Of a DNA stretch of 64,000 bases, positions 47,286-58,618 are shown piece by piece. The notes beneath the pieces were generated by a model, which had not been told where the DNA came from, ran no database searches, and worked only from the letters and a program-made list of their open reading frames with translations. How positions within the stretch are numbered: the stretch's first letter is position 1; each line of letters starts with the position of its first letter. Position numbers and translations under genes: made by a program. The DNA is taken from positions 128,413,144-128,477,143 of the forward strand of contig NC_035448.2 of the NCBI RefSeq assembly GCF_002127325.2. The letters are read 5' to 3'. This stretch comes from Helianthus annuus. Taxonomy: Eukaryota; Streptophyta; Magnoliopsida; Asterales; Asteraceae.

Positions 47286-48978
47286 TGATGTGTGTTGGTG
47301 TGTATATAATTTAGATATATAATTAAGCCCTTTTTACACCTTTAGCCAAGTTTTAAATTTATAAAACACGATATTTATTAACACTAAACACACATATGGG
47401 CAAGTGCACCCATCGTGGACGTAGTATAGTGTTGGTAAGATACCGAGGTCGTCCAAGGACACAAGAGCTTTTAATACCGGTTTATCCTCAACGTCTAATC
47501 AAATCAAAAAGTGAGAAAAATGTTTTTAAACTAAGAAAATAAAATCTAACTAAATGCTGAAAAATAAAATAAAAATAAAAACAGATAGACAAGATGAATC
47601 ACTTGGATCCGACTCGTGTATTAGTATAACCTTTGATTATTTTCGCACTTTTGCACTTGTTTAAGAGATTATCTTAGTTATTGTAGTAGGCCCCTCTTTT
47701 GAAGGCGACGTTACCCTCAACCCAGTAGTTTGAGTCAGCAAGGATACAATCCTAAAGGGTCGGATTATTGGAAGATAATGAATTAAGTTATTAATGCAAA
47801 TTATGGTAGGCCCCGCTTTTGGCGGTGACGTTACCCTCGGCTAAGTAGTCTGAGTCAGCAGGGATACAGTCCTAAATAGCCGGGTTATAGTATTAATAGT
47901 AGTTAACTTATGAGGGGGTCAAAGAGTTTGGATCCCCGCCATCCAATACCTATGGGCATTGAAGGAGATCCTACTAAATTTGACCCAGGTCCCAAGCAGG
48001 ACCTCTAAACGCTGAACAAGGGCAAGACCCTTACCAAACCGTTCCCTTAACCCCCGACCAGGTAGCCAACATACCTCCATATAGACCGTGGAGATATGAA
48101 TGGTGAAAATCTTTTATTTTATATAGACAGTAAAATAATGCCAAGACACCACGGACAAACGATAAGGAAAGATCACCTTCAACATAAGCAACTAGTTATT
48201 AAAGTCATTAATACAAAACCAAATAAAAAGTGCAAAAGATTAAAAATAAAAAGTATTATACTAAACACTTGTCTTCACCAAGTGATGTAAGAGACTTAGG
48301 CAAACATGGCCTTGATTGTCAAGAACTCTTACGATCAATCTTGGATCCCGAGACGACTCACACACTCTATGATGGACAATGGATGATGGTGGTGGATGAT
48401 AGTGTTATAGTGGTGGTGGGTGGTGGATGAAGTGTGAGAGAGGTGGTGTGCCAAGGGATGAGATGGAATGAAACCAAGCACCCCTATTTATAGGCTGAAC
48501 AGAAGGCTGGGCACGGCCCCGTGTCCGCTGGACACACCCCCATGCCCGTCTGACAGTCTCTCTCCTCATTAATTGTAATTCGCAATTACAATTAATGCGC
48601 CTGCTGTACTTTCACCACGCCCCCGTGCTCACTGGACACGGCCCCGTGGTGGGCAATGGAAGCTTCTACAAGTTTGTCTTTTATGCTGCTTCTTGGGCAC
48701 GGCCCCGTGCTGGCTGAGCACGAGGCGTGTTCAGACTTCTGTTTTCTCTTCTTTGCCTTGGAGGATGCCGTTGAGGGTCCGGGCAGTCTACTTTTATTCC
48801 TTTTCCTGTATTTATGCTAGAATTAGTTGTCTTTTTGCTTCTTTTGTGAATTTGAGCTCATTTCATCCTGAAAATACAAAAGGAAGAAAAAACACTCTTT
48901 TTCCAACATTAGTACTTAAAAAGGGTTAGTTTTATGCCTTAATTGATGTGATTTATATGTTGCATTTTACACACATCA
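47286..48978 (-). repeat. Gypsy A 5' LTR (1693 bp)
   Basis: Ends are TGATGTGTG and CACACATCA, a perfect 9-bp inversion. Minus-strand TATA CTATAAATAG is at 48484-48493. Upstream of it (48512-48733) lie further CACGGCCCCGTG-type palindromes. A roughly 45-bp phrase with GTAGTAGGCCCC then GCTTTTG repeats at 47680 and 47805. Confidence 0.87.
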
Positions 48979-49647
48979 ATTACCAACCATGAATGACAAT
49001 TGTGTGCTAGATATTTGTTGAAAAAATGAAAAAAAAAAAGAAGAAAAAAGAGAAAAAAAAAGAGAGAGAAAAGAAAGAAAAAGAAAAACAAAAATCATTG
49101 TTATGTTCGTGTTAAATAAATGGGTCCAAAATAACCCATGTGTTAGTAGTATTGTGAATAAGTTGTCATGGTTTGGTTTATTCATTGTGTTCGCCATATA
49201 AACATAAAAAGCCAAAAATAATTCCTTACCTTTAACCCAAAAACCCGAAAAGTCCTTTTGATATGTGTTACGTATTTGATACAGTAGAGGTATGATTGCT
49301 ATACAAGCTTATGATTGCAAGGTAGCATATTTGGTTTTGAGCGAAATATATACTAGCACATTACACGCTAGTCTTGATTAAGCCGAGAGGAGTGATCATT
49401 GTGAGGGGCGTGTGGCATGTGTGTAGTATCATAAGCATGTTAGTTTTAGTTAGGCAAGTCTTAAGTTGTTTAAACGCGTATCACTTATTTGTCAGATTAT
49501 CAATCTCGATTGTGTCAGTCTATGGGACGGGTATGACTTGGGACCTTAAATTGTTAATTCAGTAAGGGGTTTAATGGTGATTTGTTAATGAGGTGAGTAA
49601 TGTGTATGATAGTTGCTTGAGGACAATCAATGTCAAGTGTGGGGATG
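48979..49647 (+). other. Gypsy B 3' internal fragment and polypurine tract
   Basis: Non-coding tail of the full-length gypsy B copy, plus orientation. It holds a purine-rich run (49020-49090, mainly A/G) and ends TTGAGGACAA, then AAGTGTGGGGATG (49635-49647), the polypurine tract directly before the LTR. The rest of the gypsy B interior was lost left of the nested gypsy A. Confidence 0.75.
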
Positions 49648-51536
49648 TGATGGAGAGTGTGAAACCCGAGTGTTAACGTGCTTATTTTACGTGTCTTATT
49701 GTAGTTTAAGGGATAATGTCTCTTGAATATGTTAACTACGTATGTTTGTGGTTTTACAGGTAAAACGTGTAATACGGCGAAGTTAGAGAGTTTAGTGATG
49801 AAATGAGACAAGCACGGATGATTATTAGAAAGATATCATGCTAAACGGGAATTGTTCAGATCAAGAGATAACTCAAATGTGCGAAACATGTGATGAGATG
49901 AAGTTCAGGGGGGGCTGTTTGTTATTTGCTGAAAGTTGAAATTAAGTAAACAAGAAGTCTGCATGTAAGGAACGTAAGTTACGGTACTTGATGCGTAGTC
50001 TACGGCTGAAAAAGCACAAGTGGACAGAAGATGAGAACCGTAGCCTACGGTTTTAGTCCGTAGCTTACGGTTGAAAATATGGAGCATCATGATATTGTGG
50101 AAAGTTATTAAAAGGTTTAAAACCCTAAAGTGGAGGTGTGTCACGTGAATAATTGTAGACAAAAAGCAAATCATACAATCTTGGGAGGATACACACCGAC
50201 ATCATAAGCATTTTGGGGGGTTTGACTTTTGTTGAGGCCAATAACAAATCACTCATCAACATATAGATTGGAGGCAGCCGCACACATCGAAAGGAGAAAG
50301 GGGACTGTTGATTGGGCCGCCTTGGAGGTAATTGGAACATGGGCCGATATCATCACATCCATCAGCCATTATCATGAGGACAGGGGGTTTTATTTTAATG
50401 GAAAATCAATTGATCATCACGGTCCAATGGGCTGCCAATCCATGTGAAGATGGGCCGCCATATGCACGTGAAGAGAGAGGCAGGGGATATGACATGAATT
50501 TGAAGAGGTGGACACGTGAAGGGAAGGACATGGGACTTGATTTTCACTTCACACAATAGTCAAACAACATCACATGATCATCACGTGGGCCGCCATATTC
50601 ACAAGGGAAGTCAACAATCCATTCATTTATTAGAAAAGAGAATCATCATCATAGTGGGCCGATATATGAGAACAAGTGGGCTGACAACACATGTGATTGT
50701 GATTATTGTTACTTTTCATCATCCAAAAATTGATTCTTAGTTTTTGGAATTGGGCCGACATATTTGTGGAGACATTGGGCCGCAGATGTGACGGGGAAGA
50801 GACTTCTTGGAATAGAGTTGGTACACATTCACGCAGACTTGGATTTTTGAGGGGATCATCACATCATATATCTCGACGGCAGACAAGGGGGGCATGATGA
50901 CCGAAGATATTGAAGATCATCTCACCAACATGAGCGGCTAGTCGTTTTATGGTTTCCTCCGGATGGAGGGTTTTTGTAAGTTGATTGATATTATGTGTTG
51001 ACACAATCGTTTTACCTGGTGATCTAAGCATTCGATGCTTTTCACCATTGATTTGATTTCTTGATTGTAAACAGTTACGTTTATTTAAACCTTAATTTCT
51101 AAGCATTCAGTTCCCGAGAGTTCTAGTAATTGGGATATATTTGACATGGGGTTAGGGTTTGTAAATTGTGATTGATAATCATTCGATAACCTCCCGTTAT
51201 GTATTGACCGGAGTACTTAGTCGTTGGTTATCACAATTAATGAATCAAAATTAACACCTATGTCTATGTAGGTAACGATTAAACACATAGTTGAAGTTAA
51301 TTGCAAAACCTGAAATCTGGAGGAACCATCTTCTCTCTCATTGATTTAAAACACAAATTTTTATTCCTTAATTTAGCTATTTCTCACAATCAAACAAACC
51401 GATTTTCTCATTCAGTAATATTTAATCAGTCCTTTTCATTAAGACATTTTCCACAGTCCTCCCTTGGTTCGATACCCTGCTTATTCTATACTAATAGTTT
51501 AAATAGGTTTTTGTATGTCACTAACGACAGACATCA
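49648..51536 (+). repeat. Gypsy B 3' LTR (1889 bp)
   Basis: Same length as the solo LTR at 40306 and about 99.4% identical over the shared 2.9 kb including flank. Followed by target duplication AAGAT (51537-51541). Confidence 0.9.
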
Positions 51537-52581
51537 AAGATCCCCACTGACGGGAACGTCATTCACAACGAGTTCCCTACTGACGAGGACAAGAATGATC
51601 AAGGTTTTTCATCCTTTTTTTTGATGGGTTCGAGTTTTTTTTTTCTTTTTTACACCCCTAATTCAGCTTTACATGTTAATTTCTTAAAAGAAATCGAAGA
51701 ACCAAGATACTGTCGAAGAATCAAGATCCTGTCAATAATAAGTTGGTTTTGATTTTTAAATGTCATTTACTTTGATTTTCGTTCTTCACAATTGGTTTTA
51801 TTTTTTCCAGAATTAAGAATGTTGCCAAAAGATTAATTATTTTTCAATACCATTGATTATTGTTTCAAAAAAAAATGACGTTTATAGGTAATAAATTTCA
51901 ATACTATTGATTTTAGTTTGGTTTTCATTCTCCTGGTGTTTATAAATTTTGATTTTGATTCATGGATTACTTGTTTTGGTTTCAAACTCGTTTGATTTTG
52001 ATCCATGGATTAGTTATTTTTGTGTTAAAAAAATGTGTTTGTTGGTTTGGGGATTTTGATCTGAACAGTAACTGTTTTTTTGTTGGTTTGGTTGCCTTGT
52101 TTGGTGCTTTTTGATCTGAATAGTAACTGTTTTTTTGTTGGTTAGGTTGCTTTGTTTTGGGCTTTTGATCTGAATAGTAACTGTTTTTGTGCGTTATAGT
52201 ACAGAAACAGACCCATAACATGTGTTAATCCCCTGTTAGAATGATATATAACGTGTGTTGCTTTACAGAAACAGAACAATAAAGATATTCAATCGTGGTT
52301 TCGTCAAACGTGGATCAGATACTCAAGGATCATGACCATGTTTATGTTGCAGCACAACACAACTAACACATGTTATAGTTTGAACTTCTCGGACATGCAT
52401 GTGTTACATGTGACATGAAACCCATGTACAACGTTACACGTGTTACGTGTGACATGAAAACACATTTTTATAACTTCCCTGGCATACGCACACCCACATG
52501 TTTACAAACCGTTTCAAGACCGACCCAAACAATAAAGCAAGGGTAGCCGCTGAAAAGCTAAGGCAGCAACGGTAGCCGCTG
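51537..52581 (+). repeat. Duplicated downstream flank, right copy
   Basis: Counterpart of 42195-43236. Here GTAGCCGCTGAAAAGCTAAG followed by GCAG occurs twice, 29 bp apart (about 52546 and 52575), and the sequence continues into the interior of TIR transposon 2; the left copy breaks off inside the second of these repeats. Confidence 0.88.
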
Positions 52582-54370
52582 AAAAGCTAAGGCAGATTTT
52601 CAAAGGAAGCTCCGTCATTTTCTTAGTGCTATGTATTTTCGTTTACTAGTAATATGTAATGTGAGACTCTTATTTTGTTTTGTCTAGTACATGATGTTAA
52701 AATGGTATGGACTTAACACATTCTGGAAGTCTTAACACACATTATAAAAGAGGCTTAACACACGTTATATCAGGTATACTATGTTATTAAGTTACTATTG
52801 GAGTTTATGCATCCATTCTGGAAGTCTTAACACACGTTATAATAGAGGCTTAACACACGTTATACAATATTAACATGTATGTTCCATACTAACTTGTACG
52901 CATATTAACTTGCAAACCACTTTCATATACATGAATACAAGTCGAGTTATAATGGATGCTTACATGTTATCATATGTATACAAGTGGGGTTACAACAAGA
53001 TTACGATATTAACTAAGCTTACCATTAAACTCATCGCCCCCGTCGACTGTTTTCACCCTTGTCACATGTTAAGCAATTACATGTTCCGAACAGACAAATT
53101 GTAACACATGTTAGATCAGTATATACACATCATGGTGTTTTGTAAACCCCTAGCTTATACATGAATATATGTCAGGTTACAAAAAGATTATAACAGACGC
53201 TTAACACATGTTATACATTCCAAAATGTGTAAAACAAACACATGTTATAAACGAACGAAGAGTTCTTTCCCACGTTATATATCATTCTAACAGGGGCTTA
53301 ACACATGTTATACATGAACACATGTCAGGTTACATCATGGTGTTCTGTTACAGCTTGAACCACCAACACATGTTATAAATGAACGAAGACTTCTTCCCCA
53401 AAGGATGTGACTTTCATATACATGAATACAAGTCGGGTTACGGTGTTACAATATTAACTTGTATGTTCCAAGATTATACAAGTTAATAGTGTTTTAGAAA
53501 CCACTAGCTTATACATGACACAATGTTGGGTTAAACCAAGATTATAACAGAGGCTTAACACATGTTATCCCAGGTATACGGTGTTACAATATTAACTTGT
53601 ATGTTCCATATTAACTTGTACACGTGTTACGATCAGTATATGCACATCATGGTGTTTTTGCAAACCACTTTTGATATACATGAATACAAGTCGGGTTATA
53701 ATGGATGCTTACATGTTATCATATGTATACAAGTGGGGTTACAACAAGATTACGATATTAACTAAGCTCACCATTAAACTCACCCCCCCCCCTGTCGACT
53801 GTTTTCACCCTTGTCACATGTTAATCAATTACATGTTCCGAACAGATAAATTGTAACACATGTTAGATCAGTATATACACATCATGGTGTTTTGTAAACC
53901 ACTAGCTTATACATAAATACATGTCAGGTTACAAAAAGATTATAACAGAGGCTTAACACATGTTATACATTCCAAAATGTGCTAAACATGTTATAAATGA
54001 ACGAAAACTTGTTACAGCATGAAAACTTCTTTATGGATCTGTTACAGCATGAACCACTAACACATGTTATAAACGAACGAAAACTTCTTTCCCAAAAGAT
54101 TTGACTTATTCAATATCCCCGCATCCATCCAACTTGTCAATTGAATATCTTTATGGATCTGTTTCTGTAAATCGACACACGTTATATATTATTCTAACAG
54201 GTGCTTAACACATGTTATGGGTCTGTTTCTGTAAATCAAACAACCCAACAAAAAAAACACTTACTGTTCAGATCAAAAGGCTAAACCAGCAACCAAACCA
54301 ACAAAAAAAACAATTATTGATAAGATCAAAATCCCCAAACAAGCAACCAAACCAACAAAAAATCCCGTTC
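52036..54370. repeat. Long inverted repeat inside TIR transposon 2
   Basis: 52036-52300 and 54130-54370 are inverted copies: TTGGTTTGGGGATTTTGATC, GTAACTGTTTTTTTGTTGG, AGAAACAGACCCATAACATG and AGAATGATATATAACGTG on one side match the complement on the other. Arms are about 240-260 bp with diverged spacing; the loop is about 1.8 kb. Confidence 0.8.
52700..54215. repeat. TTAACACATGTTAT word array with a 220-bp direct repeat
   Basis: More than a dozen copies of TTAACACATGTTAT or TTAACACACGTTAT are scattered through the loop. Within it, 52905-53115 and 53660-53885 are near-identical direct copies containing TGTATACAAGTGGGGTTACA and GTCGACTGTTTTCACC. The short frames they contain owe their similarity to this duplication. 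Confidence 0.8.
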
Positions 54371-54428
54371 AAAAATCTCATCCTAAAGTTTTCGATTTAT
54401 TTAAAATACATGAACATTAACCATTACT

Positions 54429-55145
54429 AGATCTTGATTGAAGACAAAGGAGAGGAGAGAGAGAGAGAACATTAACCATTACTAGATCTTGACTCCGACG
54501 ACGTTTCGAACTCCAGCGCCACCAACCACCCACCCTCCACCACCTTCTACAACCACCCACTGTCGCCGCTATCAACTACCAACAACCCGGAATGAACCAG
54601 CCACCACCTTCCACCAACCACCATCGTGCCTCACTCATCGTGCATCTACCGCCTCCCCTACCCCAACCATAACGGTCAACAACACCACCGCCACAGCGCT
54701 ACTGCTGCCGTGGGTGGCTGGAAACCCACCAGTTTTCTCTCTCTTTCGATTTCTCTGGACCTCTCTTTCTCTTTCGATTTCTCTGGTACTCTCTCTCACG
54801 GCTCTCACTCCCTCTTTAGGCTTGCAGGTTGTAAGTGTTGTGTAGAGAGAAGGGAAAGTCATGGGAAAGAGGGAATTGAGAGAGCTGAGATTGTGATTTT
54901 GAATTAGATATGAAGAGAGAGAAAGAGAGGTGCATTAAAGATGATAGGACTAGACAGTGGAAAGAGAAGGAATATACTACCCAAAATGCCCTTCTAGTTG
55001 ACTAATGTGTATTATTACATTTCTTTTAAATCTAATTGTTACCAAAATTATGAGAGCCATTGATCAAGTGTGATGAAACATAATCAATGGATGGTATTGG
55101 GTTTGCATAGTTTTGTAAAAAGATGGGGTTTCTTGCATAGCCAAG

Positions 55146-55148
<3 letters not shown>
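54429..55148. other. Pro/Thr-rich and CT-rich stretch at the right end of TIR transposon 2
   Basis: A plus-strand frame (54489-54845) reads Pro/Thr-rich and then Leu/Ser-rich; its complement is GA-rich, like a plant 5' UTR. CATTAACCATTACTAGATCT is repeated at 54415 and 54473. It may be a captured gene fragment; no domain is recognised. The last 120 bp form the right TIR. Confidence 0.35.

Positions 55149-55198
<50 letters not shown>
55149..55198. repeat. (TA)n microsatellite
   Basis: TA run after TIR transposon 2, ending TATAGA. The GA at 55199-55200 is the proposed TC start of Helitron 2 on the minus strand. Confidence 0.9.
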
Positions 55199-55200
<2 letters not shown>

Positions 55201-55275
55201 TTTCCCTCTCTTGCATTCAATTTGATTTAGTTTTCCAAATTTCAGAATCGTTTTTTTCCTATTTTTATAATTATA

Positions 55276-55353
<78 letters not shown>

Positions 55354-55866
55354 TTCTAATTTCAGTCGTCGCTAACTATTATGTAAATCATCTATTTTTC
55401 TCTCTTGCATCAATTTTATTTTATTTTCTTAGAATCCGAAACTTTTTTAGTTTTTTATTTTGTGTTAGATTTTTAAATAAATTTATCTATTAACATGTAA
55501 ATAACTTAATTAAAATGTAATTCACTTTTTATTTTTTAAAATGTTTTCTTTAAAAAATTTACTGATCATCTACTGATATGTATATCACATTATAACTTAA
55601 TTTTCTCCCATGCAAAAAATTTAACTTCGTTTTAATTTTTATTTAGTTTTTTATATTCTTTTATTCATCTACTGTTTTTATGTATGAAAATCTAGAACAG
55701 AAAAAAATAAAAAACATCTAAGGGTTTAATTTTCTTGTTGCCGCAAACCAACCTACTAAACTTATGGTTACATAATTACTTTTGGATACACTTTCGTTTT
55801 CGCTAAAGTCTTAACAAAATGCAAGTGTGTTGTATCGAGTTCTCTACTTTTCATCTATGTCTCTGA
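55201..55866. other. AT-rich spacer with (ATT)n
   Basis: (ATT)n occupies about 55275-55353. TCTCTTGCATTCAATTT and TCTCTTGCATCAATTTT occur on either side of it. No gene is seen. Confidence 0.6.
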
Positions 55867-56816
55867 TGAAACAATGGTTAACCGGGCAGGGTTAACACAC
55901 TGGTCTCGTCAAGAAGGGTTAATCCCTTCCTCTCGAGGATCGCTGGCTGGATCACCGGTGGTTGATTTCCTGCACAAGGAAACAAGCCGTGACTCGTAAC
56001 AAGGAGGATGGGGTGGGGGGTGCTCCTTATTACCACTCTCCGGCGTGAGAATCAGTAGTTTGCTCGGGAGCAAAGTAAGATAGTAGTAGTAGTGAGAGAG
56101 TTGTGAAGAGATACCTCAAACCTGGTTTGGGGTTGGTATTTATAGCCGAGGAGTGAAGGAGGATGATGACGGATGGACTGACGACGTGCTGCACCCTTGC
56201 AGGTGTGTCAGGCTTGTCGGTTATGGAGGTTACGCCACGTCAGTCCATTGCTTACGTAGCTCTGACAGGTAACTGCCATTGGTGCCACTTGCACTGTGGT
56301 GTCAGTCCCACTTGTTTGAGTGCATAGGATGCGGTGCAAGCCGCATCGCTACGTGCGGTAACATCTGAAGTTACCGCGTCTCCTGCTTGTGATCAAGGAA
56401 TACGCGAGATGCGGTGCTAGCCGCATCGTCGTCCGCGGAGACTATTTGCCTGCATCCCTTGTCGTGACGAAAATGCCCATATGGCGCGGTGTCAGCCGCA
56501 CCGTTACGTTCATCTTCTTTTATGCCTAAGGTAAGGCTTTCTTGTATTGATAGAAGTGTTCACTGGATGCGGTGTGACGCCGCATCGCTGTGAATACTTC
56601 CGTTTTCATACACCAGATGTGATGCTATGTCGCATCACTCTACCGTTCTCATGTTCCATGTAAGTCCTCCTTCGTTACTAGATAGATTGGATTCAACCCT
56701 TGTGTCGACGCGTTCCCGCATGGGCACAAGTAGGTTGTTAGCTAGTGGGGGTTTTGATAAGGGTAATGGTCACTCGCGGTCAATGCTGACGCGAGATCTG
56801 GGACCATACCCCTTCA
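55867..56816 (-). repeat. LTR of a Tat-lineage-like gypsy element (3' LTR)
   Basis: Bounded by TGAAACAATGG and ACCCCTTCA. Minus-strand AGGGGGACT (complement of 56817-56825) is the polypurine tract and gives the orientation. A TATA box CTATAAATACC reads on the minus strand at 56136-56146, followed by a CT-rich leader. Most of U3 is filled by GC-rich palindromes. The left border is chosen for TGAA/TTCA ends; TGATGAAAC at 55864 is an alternative. The 5' end of the element lies beyond the window. Confidence 0.6.
56328..56636. repeat. Five GATGCGG-N5-7-CCGCATC palindromes in U3
   Basis: Copies at 56328-56347, 56408-56427, 56482-56503 (diverged), 56566-56586 and 56616-56636 (diverged). They lie about 180-490 bp upstream of the minus-strand TATA box. 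Confidence 0.85.
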
Positions 56817-56827
56817 AGTCCCCCTAG

Positions 56828-58451
56828 TCTAGTGTATGTGGGAGGAGTACTGGACTATGGGGTTTGGAAGGTAGTTTGCAGTCTGGAGAAGATCCTAGAC
56901 CATGTGTGGTCCTTTCTGTATGTAAATCAAGCTGGAGGTCTGGAAGGGTTATCTGACGCCTCTTCCGTATCGGTGAAGGAATCTCGTCTGATGCGAAATT
57001 CTCAGCCGATTTATGTCACCAGGTGGCTTGCCACCTGTTGTTGTGCCGAAGGTCTCTTGGAGACTTTGTTAGTAATGCTGCACAAACTTCGAACCAACCT
57101 CTGAGATGGTGGTTTGAAGGTATGCAGAGGTTTCCCATCCTTTAAAGGTGGTCTTTTCTTCATACCAATTGTTGAATTGGTGCATGAAGAAGAAAAGAAA
57201 CTTTTGGACCAATCTTTGAGACTGGGATCAAAAGTAGTTGATGCTTGTAAGTGCTTTGCTCAAGCTCTATGTTCAGCATCTAGTCAGGAGACGACGATCC
57301 CTTTTTTGTTGGGTTTTCGTGTTCGTCGTCATAGCTCTCTAGTAACCGCACGTTCTTTGCGGTTACCTCGTTGCGTCATTGTTGGCCATGTTTGGTCGAA
57401 CAATGTATATTTGTACTATGGGTAAATAAACATGGTCATAGGCAAGGGTATGTCCACCATTGTTTATTCTATCCGGCCCATAGGCGGGCAAACAAAGTCA
57501 TAAGCAGACTTGTTACCGTTGTTCGGACGCTTGTTGTTCGACGAGGGCTCGTTTAGAGCGCTTATCTGCGTTCGTTTTGGAGCCACTTACCTTCCCGCTC
57601 CAATACCGAGTTTGCCTTGCAGTAGCATTGCTCGGTGATGTGGAGTGAGCTTGGCTCTTCCGTAGCAACCACTCTGCGGAAGCTATGGTTATGTCCGTAG
57701 CTCCTCGTGAGTGTCTGTGGTTTTGCATTACCACATTTGCTCGAAGCGGGTGTGGCTCGGATGTAGCTCTTGAAGGTTCAGGAGACAGGGTTGCTGATGT
57801 GCGTTCGCGTACATTCCCTTCCTTCCTTTTGTTAAAGAAGGTGTTCATGTACCCTCTGCGGTTGTGAACCGGACAGGAGGGATTTGAAGCTTGAAGAGAA
57901 TGAAGGTAATGCGGTTCCCCTGTGTCTGAGATGCGGTTTAGTCCAACGGAGTACGCTGGTTCTGAGCATCTGACACACCTGAATGGGCTCGTGTGTGTCA
58001 TGTCCGCATATTCCACGTGTGCTCGTGGGTAGTGCGGATAGGTATTATACCCCCTTATAGTGTAGAGATATATATTTTTACCTATTTTTAGGGGTATGTT
58101 AAAAAACGACATGCGGTATGGGTTATGGTGCGGTATACCAGAGAAACCGCATGCCGCTTATAATTGGATAATGTAGTCGTTTTTTGCTGCATACGTGGCT
58201 GATCTCACGTGTGAGTTGGTGGAAGTTGGTGAGATCTTCCTGGCATGTGCTGAAATGAAAGGACGTTTGCACTGCCCGAGGCATTAAATGCACTGTAGCA
58301 AAGAGTGTAAACGTTTCTTTTGTCAGGCGCGTGGGCGGCCACGCGCGCGTGATAACCATCAGCGAAAACGGCGCTCGACACGTGGTGTCATACGATTCGC
58401 TCTTTTTGAACGTGATGATTTGTTTTCTCCCTCCGCATTAATTGCGATGGG
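56828..58451. other. Intervening region upstream of the antisense gene
   Basis: 1.6 kb between the polypurine tract and the TATA box of the plus-strand gene. Several frames of 60-200 codons exist on both strands (for example minus 57513-58112) but none shows a domain. Presumably promoter and spacer of the antisense gene. Confidence 0.4.
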
Positions 58452-58460
58452 TATATAAGG
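58452..58460 (+). promoter_or_regulatory. TATA box of the antisense gene
   Basis: TATATAAGG lies about 160 bp before the start codon, followed by a CT-rich leader. Its position predicts transcription starting near 58485, opposite to the LTR promoter. Confidence 0.6.
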
Positions 58461-58618
58461 GGAAACCGTTCGTGGTTTCCCCTCACTTGTTTGAAATTTC
58501 AAAAATTTGCCGGTGAGAGAAACCTTGTTCTTTGTCTTCTCCGACGAAATTTCTTGAAGTTCCAGTGAGGGTTTCTTAGTTTTTCTGTTCACCATCTTCT
58601 GTTTCTTTGATATTCTTG

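Larger units (their letters stand above)
43237..48978 (-). mobile_element. Gypsy A: Athila/Tat-like element truncated in integrase
   Basis: Minus-strand element with 5' LTR (47286-48978), Asp-tRNA-type primer site, leader and a long pol frame that stops inside integrase at the 43236/43237 junction; the 3' half and 3' LTR are gone. The outer LTR border is followed by ATTAC (48979-48983), one half of its target duplication, in gypsy B sequence. It therefore had inserted into gypsy B in reverse orientation before the rearrangement. Confidence 0.85.
39848..55148. mobile_element. TIR transposon 2 (about 4 kb, expanded to 15.3 kb by nested gypsy DNA)
   Basis: The left end GGATAATGCTCTATAAAAACC then CCATTTTTTAAGAAACTTAGTAAACTC pairs with the complement of the right end, GGGCTTGGCTATGCAAGAAACC then CCATCTTTTTACAAAACTATGCAAACCC. 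GGCTCTCATA and AGAAGGG follow on both sides. TA repeats flank both ends. Gypsy B entered at 40301-40305 (AAGAT). The remaining interior, 51537-55148, has a long inverted repeat, arrays of ACATGTTAT words and a Pro-rich stretch, but no transposase. Confidence 0.65.
20638..55200 (-). mobile_element. Helitron 2 (proposed), heavily nested
   Basis: A minus-strand Helitron is proposed from three observations. The 3' end at 20638 reads CTAG preceded by a hairpin, with T following. The tail 20790-20850 shares ATGTCATTAAATAAA and ACATGTTTTCAAACG with the tail of Helitron 1. The complement of 38530-38672 (AAATGAGATGGATTTGGGCT, GCTGATGTGGCAA, GGCGGGATCCG) matches the 5' end of Helitron 1; its TA repeat, interrupted by two TIR transposons, finishes at 55198 followed by GA (TC on the minus strand), with A outside. 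Host flanks would join as A/T. Subtracting the nested elements leaves about 10 kb. No Rep/helicase frame was seen. The end-to-end assignment is inference; two separate Helitron fragments remain possible. Confidence 0.5.

Noticed and set aside
40887..51624. Sets of identical 60-107-codon frames in the two gypsy B LTRs and flanks
   Set aside because: Identity reflects the 2.9-kb duplication; none has a domain and several overlap on opposite strands.
57513..58112. 199-codon minus-strand frame
   Set aside because: No recognisable domain, unremarkable composition, and it overlaps the presumed promoter region of the antisense gene.
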